Shown here one piece after another: positions 20,862 through 29,173 of a stretch of DNA of 64,000 nucleotides (positions are counted from its first letter, which is position 1; each line of letters begins with the position of its first letter). The position numbers and the translations under genes are program-made. The DNA lies in contig NW_013657611.1 of the NCBI RefSeq assembly GCF_000142905.1, forward strand, positions 66,717 through 130,716, written 5' to 3'. The notes under the pieces are model-generated. The model searched no databases. It saw only the letters and a program-made list of their open reading frames with translations, and was not told where the DNA came from. The DNA is from Thecamonas trahens ATCC 50062 (Eukaryota > Apusozoa > Apusomonadida > Apusomonadidae).

Positions 20862-21269
20862 GCGTCGAGGAGGGGGACGAGGGCCACGGGTATGGTGTGC
20901 ACGGGCATGGGTATGTGTTCGCTGGGGAGCTCCCGACGTGGAACTGGACCTGAACAACAACTGCACCGGAGTCCGAGTCCGCGCACTTGCGTTAAGCGCA
21001 TGCCGGCTCGGGTGCGGCATATGGGCGGAGGAGGCGTGGGGAGAGGGGAGAATCTTCCCTTGTCCCACACCACCATCGATTGTTTGTTGTTCCAATAGTC
21101 GTAGCCCACCCACCGACTGCCACTCACCACCACCATCGATTGTTTGTTGTTCCAATAGTCGTAGCCCACCCACCGACTGCCACTCACCACCACCATCGAT
21201 TGTTTGTTGTTCCAATAGTCGTAATCGTCCACACCCCTCCCTCGCCCCCTCCCCCCCCCCCACACACAC
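20862..21269. promoter_or_regulatory. Bidirectional promoter between RING gene and FIBP
   Basis: 408 bp separates the two divergent start codons. The central part holds three 60-bp tandem repeats; the FIBP-proximal part is pyrimidine-rich with C runs and an ACACAC tract near 21262. Both promoters must lie here. I see no convincing TATA box. Confidence 0.5.
21069..21223. repeat. 60-bp tandem repeat, three copies
   Basis: The unit recurs with exact 60-bp period at about 21069, 21129 and 21189; the third copy is cut short after about 35 bases. Each copy contains GATTGTTTGTTGTTCCAATAG, including CCAAT, the consensus of the NF-Y transcription factor. The copies are essentially identical, implying recent duplication or selection. 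Confidence 0.95.
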
Positions 21270-22993
21270 ATGTCCCAAATCAACACCGCGTTTGTGCTGG
21301 ACGCATGCGTGGTCGACGTTCCGGTGTTAGACAGAGCAGTCTTCCGCCAATGGCTAGCAGGCCGCTCAGGTAGGCCCACCTTCCCCCCCCTCCCCCCCCT
21401 CCCACCCACCCCCTCCCACCCCCTCCTCACCCTCACCCTCTCCACACAGTGGCAGAAGCTACCAACGCACGGATGGAAGAGCTGCGAGTCAATGCGCAAA
21501 CTGGACGGGGATTTGTGCTTGCCGATGTGAGGGATCAGTTCCGGTCGTTCAAGGTGCTGCAGCCGTACCTGGCCAAGCCGCAGCATCTGGCCATGCAGAT
21601 GATGCTTACGGTGTCTGTGGCGGACACGCGGTGGCTGTTGGAGGAGTACTACTCGTTTGATGGTCCGGTATTCAGAGAAGTGGTCGGAAAGAAGCTCTCG
21701 TCTAAGACTCGCCGCGATCTGGATGATGTGGCCGAGCGGAGCCACGTCGAGCTAGTCTCCTGCCAACGACAGTTTGACAACCTCCGCACCATCTTTATCA
21801 CCTGCGAGCAGTTTCTCCAACACGCGGCCGAGAACTCTGACAAGCCGTTTGTTCTCGCCCACTCGTACACTGTCGGAGATCTCCGCCGCGCTCCACACGT
21901 CCACAGTGAGTCCAACACTCCGCTGGGATCACCGTCTTCGCCGCTCCACACCCGCTCGCTCGGCAACGCAGCGCAGTTTGATGCCGCCGTTGCGTCACGG
22001 ACCTCGTCGTGGGCCTCACGCGGAAGCCCTTCGCCGACTGCTGCCGCCGCCGTCGATGCCTTTGGCCCGCCGACTCAGCGCGCGTCGGCCGGCGACCTCG
22101 CACATCGTCCGCTGTCGGGCGAGATGGGCCCGCCGCCACCGCACACGACGCGATCGGCCGGCGCCTCGCAGAACAACTCGCTCGAGCTGCTCCAGCTTCC
22201 GCAGTACGGCGGTGGAGGAGCCGGCGATGACGGCGGGTCGTCCGGGCGGGTCACGCCCGACGCCGCCGAGCCGTCGCCGGCCATGGCGGGCACTGATGGC
22301 ACCTCGTGGCAGCTCGCCTTTGCACCGGGCACCTCGCTCAACGCTGTTGTCGCCACAACCTTTGTCATTCCGCCGTCGCTCGCCGATCGCTACGTCCGCG
22401 CCCTCGTCATTGTGGGCAACCGCATCGAGGTCTCCAAGAAGCGGCTAGCCTTTCTCCGCTACGGCGACCTCGACGCAGTTGCGGCCATCATTGCTGAACA
22501 GTGGATCCAGCCGTCGGCCTCGTCGTCATCATCCGGCATGCAAACCTGGCGCCTCGACGCCCGCTTTGCCGACGCTCTCCGCGACGTCAAGTCGCTGCTG
22601 CAAGACCGCGAGGTGCTCGACACCTACCGGCGGCTCGCTCTCTCGCGGCTCGCCACCTCGCCAGGCTTCTCGGACCAGGTCCTTGCCGCCATCAAAGCCA
22701 AGCTCAAGGAGCTCCTCCGCTCGCTCATCTCCATCGGTGGCGGGCTCTGTCAACCCAAGGAGTTCCGCGACGTCCTCCTTGATCTCTTTGACGGCCCTGT
22801 CGAGCTCTTTGCCGCGGCCTCGGTCTCAGTTGATCAGGTCCACCACGTCTTTACCGTCCTCCAGCAGACCTTTTCCGGTCTCGACGAGCTCCAAGTCCGC
22901 AATCGCCGCTCGTTCCTCATGCCCTGGCGCCGCTACCTCGCCGGCGCCCGTGACATCACCACCTTTCTCCTCCGCCGCTACCCCACGAGCTAG
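21270..22993 (+). CDS. FIBP: FIBP homologue (FGF1 intracellular-binding protein)
   Basis: Two exons, 21270-21369 and 21450-22993, 547 residues. The 80-nt intron has donor GTAGGC, a dense C/T tract and acceptor CACAG; splicing joins AGRS to VAEATNARMEELR, matching the animal protein around WLDGYSV. Conserved stretches include FVLDACVVDVPVLDRAVFRQWL, EEYYSFDGPVFREVVGKKLSSKTRRDLDD, SCQRQFDNLRTIF, VIVGNRIEVSKKRLAFLRYGDLD and a C-terminal KEFRDVLLDLFD. About 190 residues of low-complexity Ser/Pro/Gly sequence are inserted in the middle (after SDKPFVLAHSYTVGDL), making it longer than the about 360-residue animal protein. In mammals FIBP is cytoplasmic, binds FGF1 and influences signalling; no FGF is expected here, so the ancestral role is unknown. 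Confidence 0.9.
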
Positions 22994-23298
22994 TCGCTCC
23001 GCGCCTCGCCCCTCTCCGTCCGCCCACGACCAATACTTAACACATGCCCTTGCAACTGTTGTTGTCTCCCCCAAATGCAGTCACTACTTTCCGACATCGC
23101 CCGCCTCATCGCGCATGACATGCCCGCCTGTCAACCCAACCCGCCCGCCCTCCCACCGCTGATTGCCCTCTCACGCGCGAAGTCGCACTCGTCTCCCAAA
23201 CCCTCCTCCCAACACACACACTACACACTACACACTACACACCACACACCACACCACACCACACCACCACCAACATCTCCACCAGCATCTCCACACAC
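22994..23298. other. Intergenic, CA-rich
   Basis: The spacer between FIBP and the LRR gene has a CACACTA/CACACCA-rich tract (23215-23275) in the leader of the LRR gene. No separate gene seen. Confidence 0.5.
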
Positions 23299-24896
23299 AT
23301 GGACGTCTCCCTCCAGGGCCTGTCCCTGCGGCGACTGCGCATTCCCTCGGACGTGCTCCCGCTGGTCTCCCCAGCACCCACCGCACAGCCACTGTGGTCG
23401 ACAGGCACAGCCACGCCCCCACCACCACCACCACCACCACCTCTACCACTACCGCTACCACTGCTACCGCTACTCCGACAGGAAACCCGCTGTCGCTCAG
23501 TCTGACCCCGTCTGGCACGCCGAACACTCCGGCCAAGCCGCCTTCCGTCGACCCGTTCTCCCCGCTGCAGACCCGGTCATCAAGGAAGCGGAAACGGTCT
23601 GCCGAGGAATCCGCCGCATTGGGCAGTCCCAAGTGCTCTGCACGGGCGTCGGCGGTGGGTGCTAGCTCGGCGAGGAGATTGATGGGCGATATCACTTCGC
23701 TCGACGTGTCATACAACTCGCTAACCAACCTGCCGTCGCAGCTGGTCAATCTCTCGGCGCTGGCCGCGCTCGACGCGTCCAACAACAGGATTGGTCTTCG
23801 TGGAACGTCGTTGCCAGACGCGCTGAGCGGCCTGCGCAACCTCACCCGCCTCGATCTTTCGTGGAACCGGCTGACAAAGCTCGCGCCGGTGCTGGGCGCG
23901 CTTCCGGCGTTGACCTACCTCAACCTGGCTGACAATCGGCTTCAGGAAGTGTCGGACTCGCTCGGAGGCCTCGCGAGCACGCTGCGGACTCTCAACATTG
24001 ACGGCAACGAGGAGATTGGCAAGTTTCCGCCCGTCATTTCCAAGCTCACTTCGCTCACCGAGCTGTACATGGATGCAACGTCGCTGTCCAAGATTCCTGG
24101 CACCCTCTCGCGGCTGACCAAGCTCCATTCGCTCACGCTCGCCGACAACAAGCTCGGCCCGGGCTCGTGTGCCGCAAGCCTCTCCAACCTGGTCTCGCTC
24201 CACAACCTAGTCCTTGACTCGAACAGCCTCCGCGCGGTGCCGTCGTTTGTCTCGGCGCTGCCCCAGCTGGCGTGGCTCTCGCTGCGCTCCAACCCCATCG
24301 CCTCGCTTGCGCCGCTGGTCCGTGTCACCTCGCTCGCCGAGCTCGACGTTCAAGACACCCACATCGAGACGCTTCCGGCACGCTTTGCCTCGCTGCCATC
24401 GCTGACCTACATCGGCGCCGACTCGACCGAGCTCTGCGAGCTGCCGCCGGCGCTGGACGCCGCCATGACCTCGGGCCGCCTCGCCATTGGCCTGCCGTAC
24501 CACATGCGGCCGACCGACCCGCCGGCAGCGGTCTCACCTATGACTTCGCGCGCCTTTCGGCTCCGGCATCGCCACAACGCACGTGCACCCAAGAGCCCGC
24601 CTAAGCCGCGCGCGCCGTCGCCGCCCATCGATCGCACCATCTCATTTGCAGAGCCCGCCTCCATCGCCTCTGTTTGCTACTTTGACCGCTCCGAGACGCC
24701 TTCGATGATCGGCCGCTCGTCCTGCCCGCGCGTCCGCATCACTGAACCGGCTCCGCCGGCCCTCAACCTCTCTGCCGACAACGGAAGCGGCGCTGATGAT
24801 GGCCAACCCGCAGCTGCAGGCGTGGAGGACCACGACGCCAGCTCGTCGTCGGCCGCCTCGCTCTCGCTCGACTCGCCGACGCGTTTTAAACCCTAA
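23299..24896 (+). CDS. Leucine-rich repeat protein
   Basis: Starts at Met 23299 (MDVSLQGLSLRRLRIPSDVL). That frame runs into a CCCCC-(CCA)n tract near 23420; one additional C continues it into the long frame that ends at 24896, giving about 532 residues. Residues about 55-130 are a Thr/Ser/Pro- and Lys/Arg-rich linker with a basic cluster (SSRKRKRSAEES) that could be a nuclear signal. Residues about 135-400 are LRRs of the plant/bacterial 23-residue type, e.g. ITSLDVSYNSLTNLPSQLVNLSALAALDASNNRI, LTRLDLSWNRLTKL and LTYLNLADNRLQEV, with degenerate repeats towards the end. The C-terminal 130 residues are Ser/Pro-rich. There is no kinase, membrane helix or signal peptide. LRRs bind proteins; the partner is unknown. 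Confidence 0.8.
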
Positions 24897-24965
24897 CGGT
24901 ACGGTCGTTCGGACCCGTTGTTGCGCGTCTTGAAGTGAATTACTTGATGATGCTTGACTTCCAGG

Positions 24966-25420
24966 TCACCGGCCGACGCTGCGCGACGCCTGCTTGGCCT
25001 GCGGCTTGAGGTGGAAGGCGCACCCGCACGTGATGGCGGCTGACACGTAGACGCCCGCCCGAAGGAAGCCCGACCTGGGAGCATGGGCGAGGCACGCGAT
25101 GTGCCGTACGGTGCCGATCCGGAGGACCGGCGGGCGCGGACGGTGCGGAGCTTGTCATTGACGACCCCGAAGACCGGGAACGAGAGCATGACAGAGTTGA
25201 ACACAGTGGCCGGACGGGAAAGCGCGAGGACGTCTTGCGATGGGCGAGCTTGCCGGTCAAGTCCGCGCCGTCGCGCAAGCGGAAGCGCACCTCTGCAGCG
25301 GCTGCTCGTCATCACCACTTTCCCCAACAAGCCGCTCTGCGACGCGACTGCCTCGCCTTCCGGAAGCTTCATGGTAAGCGATCGCGGCCGCGGACCATTT
25401 GCGCCGCGTGCAGCGTCCAT
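24966..25420 (-). pseudogene. Possible broken coding remnant, unrecognised
   Basis: On the minus strand a frame starting at Met 25420 (MDAARGANGPRPRSL) contains a hydrophobic stretch (ATVFNSVMLSFPVFGVVNDKLR). Coding-like sequence seems to move to another frame near 25120 (VLRIGTVRHIACLAHAPRSGFLRAGVYVSAAITCGCAF) ending at a stop at 24966. The two hydrophobic parts could be membrane helices, with a faint resemblance to the C-terminus of sideroflexins. It may be a frameshifted gene, a decaying remnant, or chance. No long run of identical bases sits at the presumed break, unlike the other frame breaks here. The rest of 24897-25611 holds nothing else I can support. Confidence 0.25.
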
Positions 25421-25611
25421 CTCTGCATCGCCGACTGTGGTCTGTTGTGGCAGCCATTAACACATTGTACTACTCTTTTACCACGGTCGATGGACGTTGC
25501 GACCTCTGTGGAGCGTCGCGGAGCGCGGCTTGCGCGATGGACAAGTGTGTCCATTCCGTACCGTAAAGGGCTAAGTGGTCCAACCGTAGCCGCGTCTTTG
25601 TGCTGCGGCGC

Positions 25612-27321
25612 TTAGCCCGAGGCCGACGACGAGTCAACAAACGACGCCGAGCGCCCGACGCCGCCAGAGAGCACGTGTCGCGACGACCGGTGCCGTGCCA
25701 ACAGCGAGGCCTGCGGCGAGGTTGCAGCGAGCTCGCCCGAGCCGCTGTCCGAGCCAAAGTCCGACGAGTCGCGGAGCTCAAGGTCCGAATTTGACGACCA
25801 CAGCGCAGCGGCGTCCGACTTGAGGCGCGCGTGGCCGCCGAGCGCGTCCCCGGTTCCGCCGACGTAGTGGTACCGCGACGCGAGGAGCGTGTGGATGCCG
25901 GTCATGACAACGAGGAGGACGGCAAAGATGAGGAACTCGAGCGCCTGCGAGGAGACCAGCTGCGACTCGGCCATAACGATGACGACGACGTTGCCAGCGG
26001 CGACGGTGAGGAGCCATGCAGACTGCATGATCGACTTCATCGAGGCCGGCGCCTGCGAGTACGCAAACGAGAGGCCAGTGACCGAGAACATGATTTCGCC
26101 GATGGTGAGGACCACGTACTGCGGGACCTGCCACCACATCGAGACGCACTGGTCCTGATGACAGCCTCCCACCGCCGACGTCTTGGCCTCGTGCAGCTCC
26201 TCGAGCTGCGTTGTCGACAGCGCGGCGCAGCAGCTCGAGTCGATCGAGGTCTGGACAAGGGCAGCGATGCCAAACGAGATGGCGCAGACAAACATACCGA
26301 CGCCGATGCGGCGGAGCGGCGTAAAGTTGATTCCCATCCGGCGGACGGCTGGGTACACCACGTACTCAAAGACGGGGATAAAGACGAGGATGAAGAGCGC
26401 GTTAAGCGCCTGCATCTGGTCGGCCTTGAGATACCCATGTCCGTTCATCCGCAGCGCCATCAGCGTCCACCGCGACGACTGCTGGTCAAAGAGCGACCAG
26501 AAAATGGGCAGCGGGAGGAAGATGACAAGGACCCGGAGCGCCGCGCGGACGTCGGCCACCTTGGCCGCGCCGTGGCGGGCAACCGCCGGTGCGAGCCACC
26601 CGTGCTCAAGCGTCGAGCCGCCAGAGCCGGAGAGCTTGGCGCCAAGTGCAATGCGGACGACCGAAAAGAACATGCCAAGCACGTTGTCGCCGGGCGGGAT
26701 GCGCACGTACTTGGAGATGCCGGCAAGGAAGATGCCGAGCGCCACAATCATGAGCGCGGCCGGCACGCCAAAGGCGAGCGGGTAGCAGTCCGGATGGCCA
26801 AAGCACGAGACGTCGTCGCGGAGAATGGGCGTAACAATCATCGACAAGACCGAGCCGGTGTTGATACAAAAGTAGAAGAGCGAGAAAAAGGTCTCGAGGA
26901 GGCCAGACTGGGCGTCGGAGAACTGATCGCCGCCAAACGACGAGACGCACGGCTTGATGCCGCCGGTGCCCATAGCAACCAAGAAGAGGCCGGTCATGAC
27001 GCCCCACCAGTGCGGCGGATGGCCGGTAGCACCCGGAATGGCTGTAGCGGCAATGACAATGCATCCGATGCAGTACACGACCGAGAAGCGGAAGATGGTG
27101 GTGAACTTGCCCCATCGCGAGTCGGACAGCATGCCGCCGAGCAGCGGCGACATGTACGCCACGGCGATAAAGGTATGCGTCACCGCCGTCGCCCGATGTT
27201 CCGAAAACCCAATATATCCCACAAGATACACCGCCAGAATCGCCCGCAGCGCATAGTAGCAGTACCGCTCGACCAGCTCGTTGCCCAGAATGTGTGGCAC
27301 CGCTGCCGGCCACCTGCCCAT
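25612..27321 (-). CDS. POT/PTR family proton-coupled peptide transporter
   Basis: 569 residues from Met 27321 (MGRWPAAVPHILGNELVERY). The frame is open 79 codons further, but that section translates a CCT-rich DNA tract and is probably 5' leader. The ExxER proton-coupling motif (ELVER) is in helix 1. Other family marks are YLVGYIGFSEHRATAVTHTF, SPLLGGMLSDSRWGKF, GTGGIKPCVSSFGGDQF (PTR2 signature) and FYFCINTGSVLSMIV. About 12 hydrophobic helices are present, with the last ones (LTIGEIMFSVTGLSFAYSQAP, SAWLLTVAAGNVVVIVMAE, LEFLIFAVLLVVMTGIHTLL) well conserved. The cytoplasmic tail of about 75 residues is Ser/Asp-rich. By family it imports di- and tripeptides with protons across the plasma or lysosomal membrane. 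Confidence 0.93.
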   Translation of the reverse strand: MGRWPAAVPHILGNELVERYCYYALRAILAVYLVGYIGFSEHRATAVTHTFIAVAYMSPLLGGMLSDSRWGKFTTIFRFSVVYCIGCIVIAATAIPGATGHPPHWWGVMTGLFLVAMGTGGIKPCVSSFGGDQFSDAQSGLLETFFSLFYFCINTGSVLSMIVTPILRDDVSCFGHPDCYPLAFGVPAALMIVALGIFLAGISKYVRIPPGDNVLGMFFSVVRIALGAKLSGSGGSTLEHGWLAPAVARHGAAKVADVRAALRVLVIFLPLPIFWSLFDQQSSRWTLMALRMNGHGYLKADQMQALNALFILVFIPVFEYVVYPAVRRMGINFTPLRRIGVGMFVCAISFGIAALVQTSIDSSCCAALSTTQLEELHEAKTSAVGGCHQDQCVSMWWQVPQYVVLTIGEIMFSVTGLSFAYSQAPASMKSIMQSAWLLTVAAGNVVVIVMAESQLVSSQALEFLIFAVLLVVMTGIHTLLASRYHYVGGTGDALGGHARLKSDAAALWSSNSDLELRDSSDFGSDSGSGELAATSPQASLLARHRSSRHVLSGGVGRSASFVDSSSASG

Positions 27322-27752
27322 GATCACCGAGAGGACGAGGGGGAGGAGGGGGAGGAGGGGGAGGAGAGGGAGGAAGGGAGGAAGGGGGGGAGGACAGGGA
27401 GGAGGAGGAGGAGGAGGAGGAGGGGGTCGTGGAGTGGTGAGGAGAGACCTGGCGGTGGCCGTGGCCGTGGTTGTGGCGGGCGAAGGGGTGCCAAAAGGCT
27501 GTCTGTCATTGGACGGTGTGTGGTTTGCCCAGAGGTCGTGTTCTTGGAGAGGCCGCAATTCGGTCGGTGAGGGGGCATCGAGTCACGGACGTCACAGATG
27601 ACCACAGGCCACAGGCTGTGCTACTGCCACTGCCACTGCCACTGCACCCTCCTCCACCTGCACTTACGATACTTACGATACTTACGACACTTACGACTCT
27701 CGCTCGTCTACAAACCCCACTCTCCGCACACACATACACACACATACGCAGT
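27322..27752. promoter_or_regulatory. Divergent promoter region, GGA-repeat tract
   Basis: 431 bp lie between the divergent starts of the peptide transporter and the carrier-like gene. The transporter-proximal half is a GGGGA/GGA repeat (27330-27425) on the plus strand. The other half contains CTTACGATA repeats at 27663-27695 (CTTACGATA, CTTACGATA, CTTACGACA) and an ACACA tract next to the carrier start. Confidence 0.45.
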
Positions 27753-28859
27753 ATGGCTAGCTCGGCTGGCGAGCGCCTCATCGACGACCACACCGAGGCA
27801 GAGGAGGCGTATGCAGAGGCGGTCGAGGCATCGGTGGTCGGCCTCGCCCAGTTCCTTGCTCAGTATCCGCTGTCAGTGGTCAAGGTGCTGGTGCAGCTCG
27901 CACCGCAGAGCAAGGATGGTGGAGGCGGGCTGATGCTCGCCGCCCAGCACACGGCAGAGTTGATGAAGCATCTGTGGGCGGTCGGTGGCCTCGCTGGTCT
28001 CTGGCACGGCCTCAGTGTCTCGCTCGGCTACGTCATGGTGTACATCAATGCCAATCAGGCCGTCCTTGCCGGTCTCAACACTCTCTTTCCCACCGATGCC
28101 GCCTGGGTCCTTGCCCACTCACGCCGCGCCTTTCTGCTGAAGGACGCGCTGCTCTCGAGCGTCTCGGGCCTCGTGGCCACCCTCATCGCCAAGCCGCTCC
28201 AGGTCGTCCGCACCCGCATGCTTGCAGCACTGCTGCCGCAAGCCCTCCCGCTGGCACTCTCGCCGGCCGCCTCCGCCGCCGCCAGCTCGGGTGTCGCTGC
28301 CGCCGCCGCCGCCACCTTTGTCCGCCGCCAGTCTCTGGCCGCGCTGGCTGCCGCCAGCCGGATCTCTGCCTCTACGGCTGCCGCCGCAATTGCCGCTGAC
28401 ACCGGCTCATGGCCATGTCTTGGGGCGTGGGCGACTGCCGGGACGATCGTGGCCGAGGCGGGCGCGTCGGGCCTATTCGCCGGACTCCTGCCGTCGCTGG
28501 CGGGCGTCCTTGCCCAACAGTTTGCCTATGTTGTGGCGCTTGATGCCCTCGACTCGGCATGGTCGTTTCTGGCGCCGTACTTTCGGTCGGCGCAGTGGAA
28601 CGAGCTGTCTGCGCTCGAGCAGGAGACCGTGGTGGCCGGTGAGCGCTCGGCCATGGTGCGACTTGTCCACACCATCGGCCTTGTCGCCATGTACCCTTTC
28701 GAGGTCATCGCCCGGCGGCAGGCGCTCACATATTCATCACGCTCGCTCATTGCCTCTCCCGAGCTCCGCAAGCGCGACACCCTCGCTACCGCCTGGGCAA
28801 CCGACGGCTTTTCGCTCCTCCACGGCTTTGTCTTTTCGCAGATGGCCGGCTGGTACTGA
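27753..28859 (+). CDS. Mitochondrial carrier-like (SLC25-type) protein
   Basis: 368 residues from Met 27753 (MASSAGERLIDD). Three carrier-type repeats are visible from their Px(x)xV motifs: YPLSVVKVLVQL (about 43-54), KPLQVVRTRM (about 149-158) and YPFEVIARRQ (about 314-323), each beginning an odd-numbered helix. The acidic/basic salt-bridge residues of canonical P-x-D/E-x-x-K/R are only partly kept, and loops between repeats contain Ala-rich insertions (AASAAASSGVAAAAAATF). The overall pattern resembles divergent members such as the MTCH outer-membrane carriers more than metabolite exchangers. It is probably mitochondrial and polytopic; the substrate, or whether it transports at all, is not inferable. 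It diverges from the peptide transporter gene. Confidence 0.7.
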   Translation: MASSAGERLIDDHTEAEEAYAEAVEASVVGLAQFLAQYPLSVVKVLVQLAPQSKDGGGGLMLAAQHTAELMKHLWAVGGLAGLWHGLSVSLGYVMVYINANQAVLAGLNTLFPTDAAWVLAHSRRAFLLKDALLSSVSGLVATLIAKPLQVVRTRMLAALLPQALPLALSPAASAAASSGVAAAAAATFVRRQSLAALAAASRISASTAAAAIAADTGSWPCLGAWATAGTIVAEAGASGLFAGLLPSLAGVLAQQFAYVVALDALDSAWSFLAPYFRSAQWNELSALEQETVVAGERSAMVRLVHTIGLVAMYPFEVIARRQALTYSSRSLIASPELRKRDTLATAWATDGFSLLHGFVFSQMAGWY

Positions 28860-29173
28860 TCCGTCACGGACCGAAGCAACCAGACACCACTATATACCAC
28901 ACACACACACACACGCACACGCACACGCACACGCACACACACATGATCACATGATCACATGCTTACATGCTCACCCTCGACGATTTTCACCCATATCGTC
29001 AGAATCATATCCCTCCCCTGCCCAAACCGCCCCACCGCCCCACCGCCCCGCCCCACCGGCCCGCCGCCCCCCCATTCGCGCGCGCGCCAACTCGTCCGCC
29101 ACCGCCACGCCAGACCCTCCTGCACTCAACCCCTCCGCCCACCCACCCACCACCCGCCCACCCACCCACCACC
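28860..29173. other. Intergenic, CA repeat
   Basis: The spacer between the carrier-like gene and APC8 has a TATATA at 28891-28896 followed by a long (AC)n/(GCACAC)n tract (28897-28943), then CCCACC-rich sequence leading to the APC8 start. Confidence 0.5.

Noticed and set aside
25831-27570. 579-codon plus-strand frame opposite the peptide transporter
   Set aside because: It is antisense to a clear POT transporter and has a charged, low-complexity translation typical of the opposite strand of GC-rich genes.
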